NCBI RefSeq assembly: GCF_041379765.1
Contig: NZ_CP166919.1
Location: 2,728,001 to 2,792,000, forward strand
From: Thalassotalea sp. Sam97
Lineage (GTDB): Bacteria > Pseudomonadota > Gammaproteobacteria > Enterobacterales > Alteromonadaceae
Length of the DNA stretch: 64,000 bases
Reading direction: 5' to 3'
Part shown: piece after piece, positions 43,175-52,000 of the stretch
Position numbering within the stretch: position 1 is the first letter of the stretch
Layout of the letters: every line of letters begins with the position of its first letter
Position numbers and translations under genes: made by a program
The notes under the pieces: generated by a model
Told to the model about the DNA's origin: nothing
Seen by the model: only the letters and a program-made list of their open reading frames with translations
Database searches by the model: none

Positions 43175-43269
43175 CGAATCGCGAGTTATTTTTAAAACGC
43201 CGAACCAGCGTGAGTTTATTTCGACAGGTAACCAATTGCCAGTTACCTGTGTTCAAAGCTGCGCAGCGA

Positions 43270-44166
43270 TTAAGCTGTGACGTTTTTATACCAAGCACTA
43301 ATAGCCTCATCAGCTGTCTGCAGATTAGTATGACTTGGCAATTCGCGATGTGTTAGTGGCGCACGCAATACCGGTGTGCTAATTTGCCCTTGTTTGTGCA
43401 TTAACACTTTAACAGGAATAGGGTTAGCCACCTCAAATAAAGCACTAACGGCATTGTACCATGTTGGAAATAAGCCTTGAGTTTCACCGGCCAGTGATTT
43501 ACGCACGTACAAGTTAGTTGCCTCAGGCCAAGCATTAGCGCATACCGAAACCAACCCTACAGCCCCCGCTGAGGCTAAATATGGCATCAAGCCATCTTCA
43601 CCTGAGTACATTTTTAGGTTGGGGGCTGCCTCAACATAGGCAAGAAACTCATTGATATCACCGCTAGCTTCTTTCATCGCCCAAAGATTTGGATGCTGAG
43701 CGAGGTTTGCAACCGCCTGTACAGGGATGCTCGCGCCAGTTCGTGATGGCACGTTATAAATCATGCACGGTAATAACGCGGCATCCATTAGCGCCTTAAA
43801 CCACTCAGTTTGTCCCACTACACCTGGTTTTGTATATAGCGGTGCAGTAAGTAAATAGCAGTGCACAGGCAATTGATTACAACGTTTGATCCATTCTTGC
43901 TGTTGTGTAAGGTTAGAGCCGCCAACAGCGACCATTAGCGGTACTGTTGGCTGCAAGTCACATACAAACTTAACGATTTCGTATTGTTGCTCTGGCTCAA
44001 TGGCAAGTCCTTCGCCCGTACTACCACAAATTAAAATACCATTGTTGGCTCGCTCTTGTTGAGCAACGACGCTTTTTAGGCTGGCAAAGTCTACTTGGCC
44101 TTGTTCATCAAACGGCGTTACCAATGCGGTCCACAAAGAAAAGTCATCAAGTTGAAAAGTTGTCAT
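43270..44166 (-). CDS. dapA: 4-hydroxy-tetrahydrodipicolinate synthase DapA
   Basis: Condenses pyruvate with aspartate semialdehyde, the committed step to diaminopimelate and lysine. The 298-residue protein has GSTGEG (48-53), the catalytic tyrosine Y137 in YNVPSRTG and the Schiff-base lysine K165 in AMKEASGD. The open frame extends to 44259, but ATG 44164-44166 gives the family-like start MTTFQLDDFSLWTALVTPFD. A lysine riboswitch lies in its leader. Nothing else lysine-related is adjacent. Confidence 0.92.
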   Translation of the reverse strand: MTTFQLDDFSLWTALVTPFDEQGQVDFASLKSVVAQQERANNGILICGSTGEGLAIEPEQQYEIVKFVCDLQPTVPLMVAVGGSNLTQQQEWIKRCNQLPVHCYLLTAPLYTKPGVVGQTEWFKALMDAALLPCMIYNVPSRTGASIPVQAVANLAQHPNLWAMKEASGDINEFLAYVEAAPNLKMYSGEDGLMPYLASAGAVGLVSVCANAWPEATNLYVRKSLAGETQGLFPTWYNAVSALFEVANPIPVKVLMHKQGQISTPVLRAPLTHRELPSHTNLQTADEAISAWYKNVTA

Positions 44167-44267
44167 GTTTTGTCTCATTACTGCCCGAATGACAGCACGA
44201 ATCGAGCGCTCCATTCGGCGATTTTTTATTAGAAAAGTGAAAGACTGGTGTAACGTCAAACCGCTAC

Positions 44268-44445
44268 GACCAGAAGCACTCCACTTAACCCATATTCGTT
44301 AAGCGACAGCTGCACGGATTCAGCCGTTACAGCCGACATTGTGACGCCCTATATCGTCACAATGCCTCGGCGATAATCCCCATCATTATCTATCTTCGGG
44401 TTAGGCCCTCCAGATAACTGCCTGGTTAACGCTCCTCTTCTGATC
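44268..44445 (-). ncRNA. Lysine riboswitch (L box) in the dapA leader
   Basis: Reading the minus strand, the aptamer starts GATCAGAAGAGGAGCG and ends GTGGAGTGCTTCTGGTC. The ends GATCAGAAG and CTTCTGGTC pair as the closing P1 helix (9 bp with one G-U). The internal landmarks AGAGGAGCG, GGAGGGCC, GCCGAGGCATTGTGAC with its hairpin partner GTCACAATGTCGGC, and GCTGAATCCGTGCAGCTGTCGC agree with the conserved core of this class. It should switch dapA off when lysine is abundant. No T-rich terminator follows, so control is more likely at translation initiation. Confidence 0.9.
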
Positions 44446-44649
44446 CCCTATAATTGAGGAAATATATCAGTGCAATATTTTGCTGACTAATACCAATAGG
44501 CATAAAGTGCCAGTTATTTAATCATTTTAGTACTAACAATGCAATCTGAGGCAAGCCCGAACGTATGGCAAAATTTGCTTTTTAAATATTTGCTAGCGTG
44601 AGAAAATACCATGGCAGATAGTAATCAATAATCAACTTGGCACATCCTT
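44446..44649. other. Promoter region of dapA and of rsmC
   Basis: The AT-rich spacer beyond the riboswitch holds the two divergent promoters. It contains ACTAATACCAAT at 44486-44497, which matches only the outer end of the repeat elements at 28.2 and 37.0 kb. No other feature was found. Confidence 0.5.
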
Positions 44650-45681
44650 ATGAGTTTAACTAACCCGTCACAACTTCTTGTTCGCAATATGCATTTACTC
44701 GAAGGAAACAATATCTTGGTCATCGGCTGCCCCGATCCATTATTTTTTCAAGAACTAAGTGAACACAGCCCGCATGCCCAAGTGACAAGTTACAACATCA
44801 ACTATGCCGATCATCAGGCGATTAAACAACAAAACCCAGATGTCGACTGTGTATTTAGCGAGCAATATCACACAATCAATAAGCATGACTTAGTCATCTA
44901 TTATTTTCCAAAATCAAAGCCTGAATTTGTTATGCACATGGCCATGCTCAGTAATTATTTAACTGAACAGGCTATTGTGATGTTCGTTGGCGAAAACAAA
45001 GGTGGGGTCAAGTCCGTTACTAAGCTAGCCAAACCTTATGCAGCGCGTTGTGATAAGGTCGACTCGGCGCGCCACTGTATCTTATTCGAAATGATTTTTA
45101 ATAATCAAAGCTGCGACTTTGACCTAGAACAATGGTTTAAATCCTACCCATTAACCCTAAATGATACCACTCTGATAGTTAAGGCACTGCCAGGCGTCTT
45201 TAGCCATAGTGAACTTGATATTGGCACTAAGTTACTATTAGACAATTTGCCAGCGTTATCGGGACAAGTGCTTGATTTTGGTTGTGGTGCTGGTGTTATC
45301 GGTTGTTTCGTAAAAAAAGCCAATCCGCACGTTCGCATCGATATGCTCGATGTAAATGCCCTAGCGATCGCCAGTGCAAAACGTACTCTGCAAGAAAACC
45401 AACTTGAGGGTCACGTATTCGCATCCAATGGCTTACAGCAGGTTACTGATAATTACCATGTGGTATTATCAAACCCACCGTTTCATCAGGGTTTAAAAAC
45501 CCATTACTTCGTTACGGAACAATTTTTAGAAAATATTAAGCATCATATGCAACCTAAAGCGACACTCACCATTGTCGCCAATAACTTTTTAAAGTACGCC
45601 CCTATCATCAAGAACGCGTTAAATAACTATCAATTAATCGCCAATGAACGTGGCTTTGCTATTCATCAGGCACAACGATAA
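44650..45681 (+). CDS. rsmC: 16S rRNA G1207 N2-methyltransferase RsmC
   Basis: Methylates G1207 in helix 34 of 16S rRNA using S-adenosylmethionine. The 343-residue protein has the two-lobed RsmC form. A degenerate N-terminal methyltransferase-like half carries no intact SAM motif. The C-terminal catalytic half has the SAM motif VLDFGCGAGVIGCF and the NPPFHQG motif (275-281). Length matches RsmC of E. coli. It is monocistronic. Confidence 0.92.
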   Translation: MSLTNPSQLLVRNMHLLEGNNILVIGCPDPLFFQELSEHSPHAQVTSYNINYADHQAIKQQNPDVDCVFSEQYHTINKHDLVIYYFPKSKPEFVMHMAMLSNYLTEQAIVMFVGENKGGVKSVTKLAKPYAARCDKVDSARHCILFEMIFNNQSCDFDLEQWFKSYPLTLNDTTLIVKALPGVFSHSELDIGTKLLLDNLPALSGQVLDFGCGAGVIGCFVKKANPHVRIDMLDVNALAIASAKRTLQENQLEGHVFASNGLQQVTDNYHVVLSNPPFHQGLKTHYFVTEQFLENIKHHMQPKATLTIVANNFLKYAPIIKNALNNYQLIANERGFAIHQAQR

Positions 45682-46110
45682 TCTCCACAATCCAATCACA
45701 GACAACGGCTTGTTAACACTGCGTAAGACACTGTAAAACAGGCCGTTAAAGCAACGTGTCGATTTACACTCAGATCACATTCTGCTAATCGAAAATTGGC
45801 AAATTTAAACGCCTAATAACCACAAAAATACTCTGGCAATTACAATTTGTTGCAAACACAAAATTAACACACCTGACCAGAAACAGAACACAAAACCGCT
45901 TAAAATCATAGATATAACAAAAAAACAACATCTTAAAATAACAACTTTACGCTTACATTTTTACAACAATTTCACCATTGTTTAGTTGTTAACTTTAATT
46001 ATCATATGCGCACTGAAAAATAGACTCGTTTACTCGACACAGATTCGAGTAACAAACTAACCAACATATGCTCGCTACATACTTTGGTGATATTGAACTT
46101 TGAGGTATAT
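45682..46110. other. Long leader region of arcA
   Basis: About 430 bases, very AT-rich, without a plausible gene. The stretch TTGTTAACTTTAATTATC near 45985-46002 is loosely similar to ArcA-box half sites, so self-regulation of arcA is possible but unproved. GAGG lies about 8 bases before the arcA start. Confidence 0.45.
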
Positions 46111-46833
46111 ATGATCAACCAGTCCCAGGCTAAGATTCTTATTGTCGAAGACGAAGAAATTACCCGCATCAACCTGAAAAACCTATTTGAAGCCGAAGGT
46201 TATGAAACGTTTGTTGCTACCGATGGTGAAGAAATGGAACGCCAATTAACCGAGCGTAACATTGACTTAGTGTTGATGGATATCAACCTTCCAGGTAAAA
46301 ATGGCTTATTGCTAGCCCGTGAAATCATCGAACGCAATGATAAAGGTTTGATGTTCATCAGTGGCCGTGATAGCGAAGTAGACAAAGTTCTTGGTCTAGA
46401 GATTGGTGCCGACGATTACGTCACCAAGCCATTTAACCCACGCGAATTAACCATTCGTGTACGTAATCTTTTAAAACGTTTAAGCCAGGTAGAAACAGCA
46501 ACCCCTGTTGCAGACACCGAAACTATCCGTTTTAACGACTGGCAGTTAGATCCAAACTCTCGTCAAATGACGTCTCCTAAAGGTGATACCTTCCCTATTC
46601 CTCGTGGTGAATACCGTGCTTTACGCCTACTTATGGCTAATCGCGGAAAAATTGTTACACGTCAGGCGTTAATTCAAGAAATGACGGGCCGTGATTTGCG
46701 TGAAAACGATCGTACGGTTGATGTGACCATTCGTCGTTTACGTAAGCATTTTGAGTCAGATGATACTAGCCCTGAATTTATCAACACCATTCACGGTGAA
46801 GGCTACCGCTTTGTAGGTAATATCGAAGCCTAA
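46111..46833 (+). CDS. arcA: Two-component response regulator ArcA
   Basis: Global regulator of aerobic and anaerobic metabolism. The 240-residue OmpR-type protein has a receiver domain beginning KILIVEDEEITRINLKNLFE, phospho-acceptor D57 in VLMDINLPGKNG, and the conserved lysine in ADDYVTKPFNPREL. The winged-helix DNA-binding domain includes VDVTIRRLRKHFE. Very close in layout to E. coli ArcA. The open frame begins at 46084, but ATG 46111 with GAGG upstream is the start. A stand-alone Hpt gene follows convergently. Confidence 0.95.
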   Translation: MINQSQAKILIVEDEEITRINLKNLFEAEGYETFVATDGEEMERQLTERNIDLVLMDINLPGKNGLLLAREIIERNDKGLMFISGRDSEVDKVLGLEIGADDYVTKPFNPRELTIRVRNLLKRLSQVETATPVADTETIRFNDWQLDPNSRQMTSPKGDTFPIPRGEYRALRLLMANRGKIVTRQALIQEMTGRDLRENDRTVDVTIRRLRKHFESDDTSPEFINTIHGEGYRFVGNIEA

Positions 46834-46857
46834 TTCATCGAATTAAGTCGTAAATAC

Positions 46858-46893
46858 AAAATAGGCAAAGGTCGATAACCTTTGCCTATTTTT
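46858..46893. terminator. Bidirectional terminator between arcA and the Hpt gene
   Basis: The 12-bp stem ATAGGCAAAGGT with five-base loop, flanked by AAA on one side and TTTTTTT on the other. It serves both convergent genes. Confidence 0.88.
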
Positions 46894-46917
46894 TTATCTG
46901 CTATTGCACGACTTGGA

Positions 46918-47250
46918 TCATGCTAAAAACTGTTTAAGCTGCACCAAGCATTCGTTGTTTAGCTGTTTAGCCTCGGCAAGTTTGTCAGTCATGTGCTGTT
47001 GATTGGCACAGGTATATTCCATATCACCTAATAATTGATGCAGCGCCTTTAGGCCCATATTGCCTGCTGCGGATTTCATCGTGTGACAGCCTTTTTGCCA
47101 TGCTTGTTTGTCGTTATGATCGATGGCGGTCGCTAAATCGGTAAAATAATTTGTTGCTTGCTGCTCATATAAACTCAGCGTCTGCAAAAACACATCTTTA
47201 CCAAGCGCCTCAGTATATTCGCTAATAATTACGGTATTTAAATGTTCCAT
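46918..47250 (-). CDS. Stand-alone Hpt phosphotransfer protein, probable ArcA phosphorelay partner
   Basis: A 110-residue four-helix Hpt domain protein with phospho-accepting H56 in GCHTMKSAAGNMG. No kinase or other domain is attached. In Shewanella, where the ArcB kinase lost its Hpt domain, the separate protein HptA carries phosphate from ArcS to ArcA. Placement next to arcA here suggests the same job. The cognate kinase gene is not next to it. The hybrid kinase at 55.9-59.4 kb belongs to a different system. Confidence 0.85.
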   Translation of the reverse strand: MEHLNTVIISEYTEALGKDVFLQTLSLYEQQATNYFTDLATAIDHNDKQAWQKGCHTMKSAAGNMGLKALHQLLGDMEYTCANQQHMTDKLAEAKQLNNECLVQLKQFLA

Positions 47251-47697
47251 AATACGTCCCAGTTGCCTGCGATTTATTGTCTACTAACACAGAAAGTACT
47301 GCATTTGCCCGACGATACCATGTTTTTACTACAGCGTCTTGCCTTGCGAAAAAAAACAGTTGCACAACCACGGCGTGACATAAACGCCACACCATAATAA
47401 CAATAACCAAACATCCTGAGAAAATGGCCAGAAAATATCTACTTAGCCACTCTTGAAAGCCAATATTTCAACGCCATATAGTGTGAACTGCCAATTATAT
47501 TGGCTAGACTTTGCTAAATATCTTGCCATTAGGCTCTATGTGTAAACAACAACTTACACGATATTTACCAGTAATTACGTGTTTTTCCGTAAATTCACAA
47601 AAAAGAGTAAAAAAATGGGCAATTTTTCGCTAGAATATGCGCCCTGAAATCATTCGACATGTTCAGTAATAACGTTGTAATAGGAAACTGATAAATA
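47251..47697. other. Spacer between the Hpt gene and folE2
   Basis: About 447 bases of AT-rich DNA with the divergent promoters of both genes. A TAGAAT hexamer at 47630-47635 is a candidate -10 element for folE2. I looked for a Zur-type palindrome before folE2 and did not see one. No RNA or small gene was recognised. Confidence 0.5.
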
Positions 47698-48624
47698 ATG
47701 CCAACATCAATGCCAGATATCGCTAATCAAACAGCGGCACAAACCGAAGGCACACTCGACAGAGTGGGCATGGGTAATATTGAAATGCCTATCATGTTAG
47801 CGGCGAAAGATGAAGCTGAGCGCGTCATTAATGCGCATATTGACGCATTTGTTAACTTAACGCAGCCAAAAGCCAAAGGCATTCATATGTCTCGTTTGTA
47901 TTTGGCGTTGGATGATCTTGCCAGTAATAGTGTCCTAAACTACCCGTCACTGGTGTCGTTATTAAACGACTTCATTACTTCGCATGAAGACTTAAGTGAT
48001 ACCGCCTACGTTAAGTTTGCCTTTGATTATCCAATCCGTCGCGAAGCGTTATTAAGTGGTAAGAAAGGTTGGCGTGTATACCCAGCTGCCATTATCGGTA
48101 AGTTAGAAAAAGGCGTATTAGATATTGAGCTATCTATCGATATCGCCTATTCATCGACTTGTCCGTGTTCAGCAGCTCTAGCACGTCAACTAATTCAAAA
48201 ATCGTTTGCTGATAAATTTGCTGGTCAAGCTCAGGTGGACAATGAAGATGTTCACGCATGGCTGGGCACTACTGAAGGTATTGTTGCGACGCCGCATTCA
48301 CAACGTTCGATTGCTGAAATTAAAGTAAAACTTAACTCGCAAGTAGACTCGTTTCCAATTACCGATATCGTCGATACCGTTGAAGCTGCGCTGCAGACAC
48401 CGGTGCAATCAGCAGTAAAACGTGAAGACGAGCAAGAATTTGCCCGCCTCAATGGTCAAAACCTAATGTTCTGTGAAGATGCCGCTCGTCGCGTACAACA
48501 CGCAATGAACTTAATCGATGGCTATGATGATTTTTGGGTTAAAATTAACCATCTTGAATCATTACATGCGCATGATGCGGTAGCGGTAACCACCAAAGGT
48601 ATCGCTGGCGGTTACCAACCATAA
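47698..48624 (+). CDS. folE2: GTP cyclohydrolase FolE2 (type IB)
   Basis: Forms 7,8-dihydroneopterin triphosphate for folate synthesis. The 308-residue protein matches the FolE2 family, with VGMGNIEMPIML near the start and the active-site cysteine in SSTCPCSAALA (C155, C157). FolE2 can use metals other than zinc and substitutes for zinc-dependent FolE when zinc is scarce in many bacteria. The gene is alone, with a terminator behind it. Confidence 0.93.
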   Translation: MPTSMPDIANQTAAQTEGTLDRVGMGNIEMPIMLAAKDEAERVINAHIDAFVNLTQPKAKGIHMSRLYLALDDLASNSVLNYPSLVSLLNDFITSHEDLSDTAYVKFAFDYPIRREALLSGKKGWRVYPAAIIGKLEKGVLDIELSIDIAYSSTCPCSAALARQLIQKSFADKFAGQAQVDNEDVHAWLGTTEGIVATPHSQRSIAEIKVKLNSQVDSFPITDIVDTVEAALQTPVQSAVKREDEQEFARLNGQNLMFCEDAARRVQHAMNLIDGYDDFWVKINHLESLHAHDAVAVTTKGIAGGYQP

Positions 48625-48669
48625 CGGTGCAACGCAACCAATATTGCGATTAATCAGCATATTGTGTAG

Positions 48670-48705
48670 AGCCAAATTCGATAATCGTTCGAATTTGGCT
48701 TTTTT
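48670..48705 (+). terminator. folE2 terminator
   Basis: A perfect 12-bp stem AGCCAAATTCGA with a seven-base loop and TTTTTTG tail. Rho-independent terminator. Confidence 0.9.
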
Positions 48706-49040
48706 GTTTCTATCGCAAGTTTCATTACTGACCCTAGCCAAACTCCCCCTATTTCATATCAGGTATCAGCTTGCGCTCACCTGTGCAGCATAAACAGCCA
48801 TTACTTTCTGTTAAAACTGCTCGCCACACCAACACGAATGTTAACAAAACATCAACACAGCACCCGTAAATGTAAACCAATCATCAAGAGCAATAACTCT
48901 AATTAGTATTGACCTTTGTATATCATCCCTATATCTTTAGAAGTTCCCCTATGAAAAAACGCGATATTTATTCATTTTTTATTCTTATTTATCCGCGTTG
49001 TTAGCAAATTATTCATCTACATGAATACAGGAGTTATTGC
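48706..49040. other. Leader region of the gltBD operon
   Basis: About 335 bases from the folE2 terminator to gltB. It contains a candidate promoter at 48909-48937. The long distance from promoter to gene (about 100 bases) leaves space for regulation, but no clear binding site was recognised. GGAG is 9 bases before the gltB start. Confidence 0.5.
48909..48937 (+). promoter_or_regulatory. Candidate sigma-70 promoter of gltBD
   Basis: A -35 element TTGACC (48909-48914), 17-base spacer and -10-like TATCTT (48932-48937), about 103 bases before gltB. The -10 match is moderate. Confidence 0.4.
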
Positions 49041-52000
49041 ATGCAACTTTATGATCGCAATTTCCAAAAAGATAATTGCGGATTTGGCCTTATCGCTCAC
49101 CAAGAAGGCGAACCGAGTCATAAATTAATAAAAACCGCTATTGCCGCTCTGGATAGAATGCAACATCGCGGTGGCATCGCTGCCGATGGCAAAACAGGTG
49201 ATGGCTGTGGCTTACTTATGCAAAAACCTGACAGTTTTTTCCAAGAGATTGCTGCAGACAATCATTGGAAACTGAGCAGTAAGTATGCTGTCGGTATGAT
49301 TTTTCTTAGCCCTAATCCCGACGAAGCGCTAATTAGTAAACAAATTCTAGAACACGAGTTGACCGAAGAGACTCTTGATGTGGTTGGTTGGCGAAAAGTA
49401 CCGACCGATATTAATGTGCTTGGTCCTATCGCCAAAGGTAACCTACCCGCCATTGAACAAGTGTTTATTAATTGTCCGTCAGGTTGGCGCAGTCAAGATT
49501 TTGAGCGACGCTTATTCATGGCGCGCCGACGTGCCGAGAAGCGTATCAATGACAAACGCTTTTACGTTGCCAGCCTGTCTTGCTTGGTGACCATCTACAA
49601 AGGCCTGGTGATGCCAAAAGATCTACCAAACTTTTATTTAGATCTTGCTGACATTCGCATGCAATCAGCAATTTGTGTCTTTCACCAACGTTTTTCAACG
49701 AATACCTCACCGCAGTGGCATTTAGCACAGCCATTTCGTTATTTAGCTCATAACGGTGAGATAAATACCATTCGTGGCAATCGCCAATGGGCCAAAGCCC
49801 GAACGTATAAATTTAAAACGCCATTAATCCCTGATCTTAAAGATGCCGCACCATTTGTTAATGAAAGTGGCTCTGATTCATCATCGTTAGATAACATGCT
49901 GGAATTATTCCTTGCTGGTGGCATGGATCTGTATCGAGGCATGCGCTTGTTAATGCCACCGGCGTGGCAGAATAACGGTACTATGGATGACGACTTGCGT
50001 GCTTTTTACGAGTTTAACTCGATGCATATGGAGCCTTGGGATGGTCCAGCGGGTATCGTTATGACCAATGGTCGCCACGTTGCTTGTAATCTTGACCGCA
50101 ACGGCTTGCGCCCAGCTCGTTATGTTCGTACTCGTGACGGCTTTATCACCTTAGCTTCAGAAATAGGCATTTGGGACTATGGTGAAGATGAAGTCATTGA
50201 AAAAGGCCGCGTCGGTCCAGGTGAAATGCTCAGTGTCGACACCTATACGGGCACCTTATTTAAGTCGAGTGATATCGACAACGAACTCAAATCACGCCAC
50301 CCATATCGAAAATGGCTAGACAACAATAGTCGCCGTTTGGTGCCATTTGAAAAGTTAACCGCCGAACTAGCCGGCAAACGCGTGTTTAGCGATGCGGAAA
50401 TGGCCTGCTATCACAAGCTGTTTAATTATTCCTATGAGGAAATTAATCAAGTCATCAAGGTGATGGCAGAAAATGCTCAAGAAGCAACAGGCTCAATGGG
50501 TGATGATACGCCAATGGCGGTATTATCTAGCAAATCGCGAACGCTTTATGATTACTTTCGTCAGCAATTCGCGCAAGTGACTAACCCGCCCATAGACCCG
50601 CTACGCGAACGTTACGTGATGAGCTTAGCTACGTGTATTGGCCGCGAACATAATGTTTTTAATGAAACAACAGGCCTTGCTGATCGGGTATTGTTTGAAA
50701 CGCCAATAATGATGTATACCGGTATAAAACAGTTACGTGAACTTGATGACGAACATTATCGGTGTGAGACCATTTCGCTAAATTATCATCCCGCTGAAGG
50801 TTTAGAAAACGCCCTATTACGGGTATGCGACCAAGCAACACAGTTAGTGCGTGAACAACGCGTCGTTATTCTTATTTTAAGTGACCGTAAAGTAAGTAAA
50901 GATACATTACCTATCCCTGCAGCAATGGCCGTCGGTGCAGTACAAAAGCGCCTGATTGATGAGAACCTACGTTGCGATTCAAATATCGTTGTCGAAACAG
51001 CAAGCGCTCGTGATCCACATCACTTTGCTGTTTTATTAGGACTTGGTGCAACCGCGATATATCCATTCTTAGCGTATGAAACCATTGAAACGTTAGTCGA
51101 AAAAGGACAATTAGACCTTCATCCAAAACAAGCATTAACCAACTATCGTAATGCGATTAATAAAGGCTTATTAAAGATCCTGTCAAAAATGGGCATCTCA
51201 TCTATTGCCAGTTATCGTTGCGCCGGCTTATTCGAAGTGGTTGGTCTCAATCAAGATATCATGCAGTTATGCTTTGAGGGCATCCCAAGTCGTATTCAAG
51301 GCAGTAATTTTGACGATCTACAGCAAGATGCGATTAACCTAGCACGCCGTGCATGGTTACCACATCAAAAAATCAGTCACGGTGGCTTATTAAAATACGT
51401 ACATGGTGAAGAGTATCATTGCTTTAATCCTGATGTGGTATCAAGCTTACAGCGCGCTGTACAAACGGGAGATTATCAAGCGTATAAAGTATTCGCCAAA
51501 GCTGTCAATGAGCGTCAACCGGCAACGATACGCGATCTACTGGCATTAAAAGAAGATCAAGAAAGTATAAAACTGGATAAAGTAGAAGCCGCTGAAGCTA
51601 TGTTTCAACGCTTCGACAGTGCAGCTATGAGTATCGGTGCACTAAGCCCCGAAGCACATGAAGCGTTAGCCATAGCAATGAACCGCTTAGGAGGTTTTTC
51701 TAACTCAGGTGAAGGCGGTGAAGATGCCAGCCGTTTTGGTACGGTTCGTAACTCGCGCATTAAGCAAATAGCTTCAGGGCGCTTTGGCGTGACGCCTCAC
51801 TACTTAGTCAATGCTGATGTGTTACAAATCAAAATTGCGCAAGGGGCTAAACCTGGTGAAGGTGGTCAACTACCTGGTGATAAAGTCACCCCGTTAATCG
51901 CCAAACTGCGTTTTTCGGTGCCAGGAGTTACGCTCATTTCGCCACCACCGCATCATGATATTTACTCGATTGAAGATTTAGCGCAGCTAATTTTTGACTT

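Noticed and set aside
44167..44259. N-terminal extension of DapA by 31 residues
   Set aside because: The added residues are basic and unlike the family, and the ATG at 44166 gives the expected start after the riboswitch.
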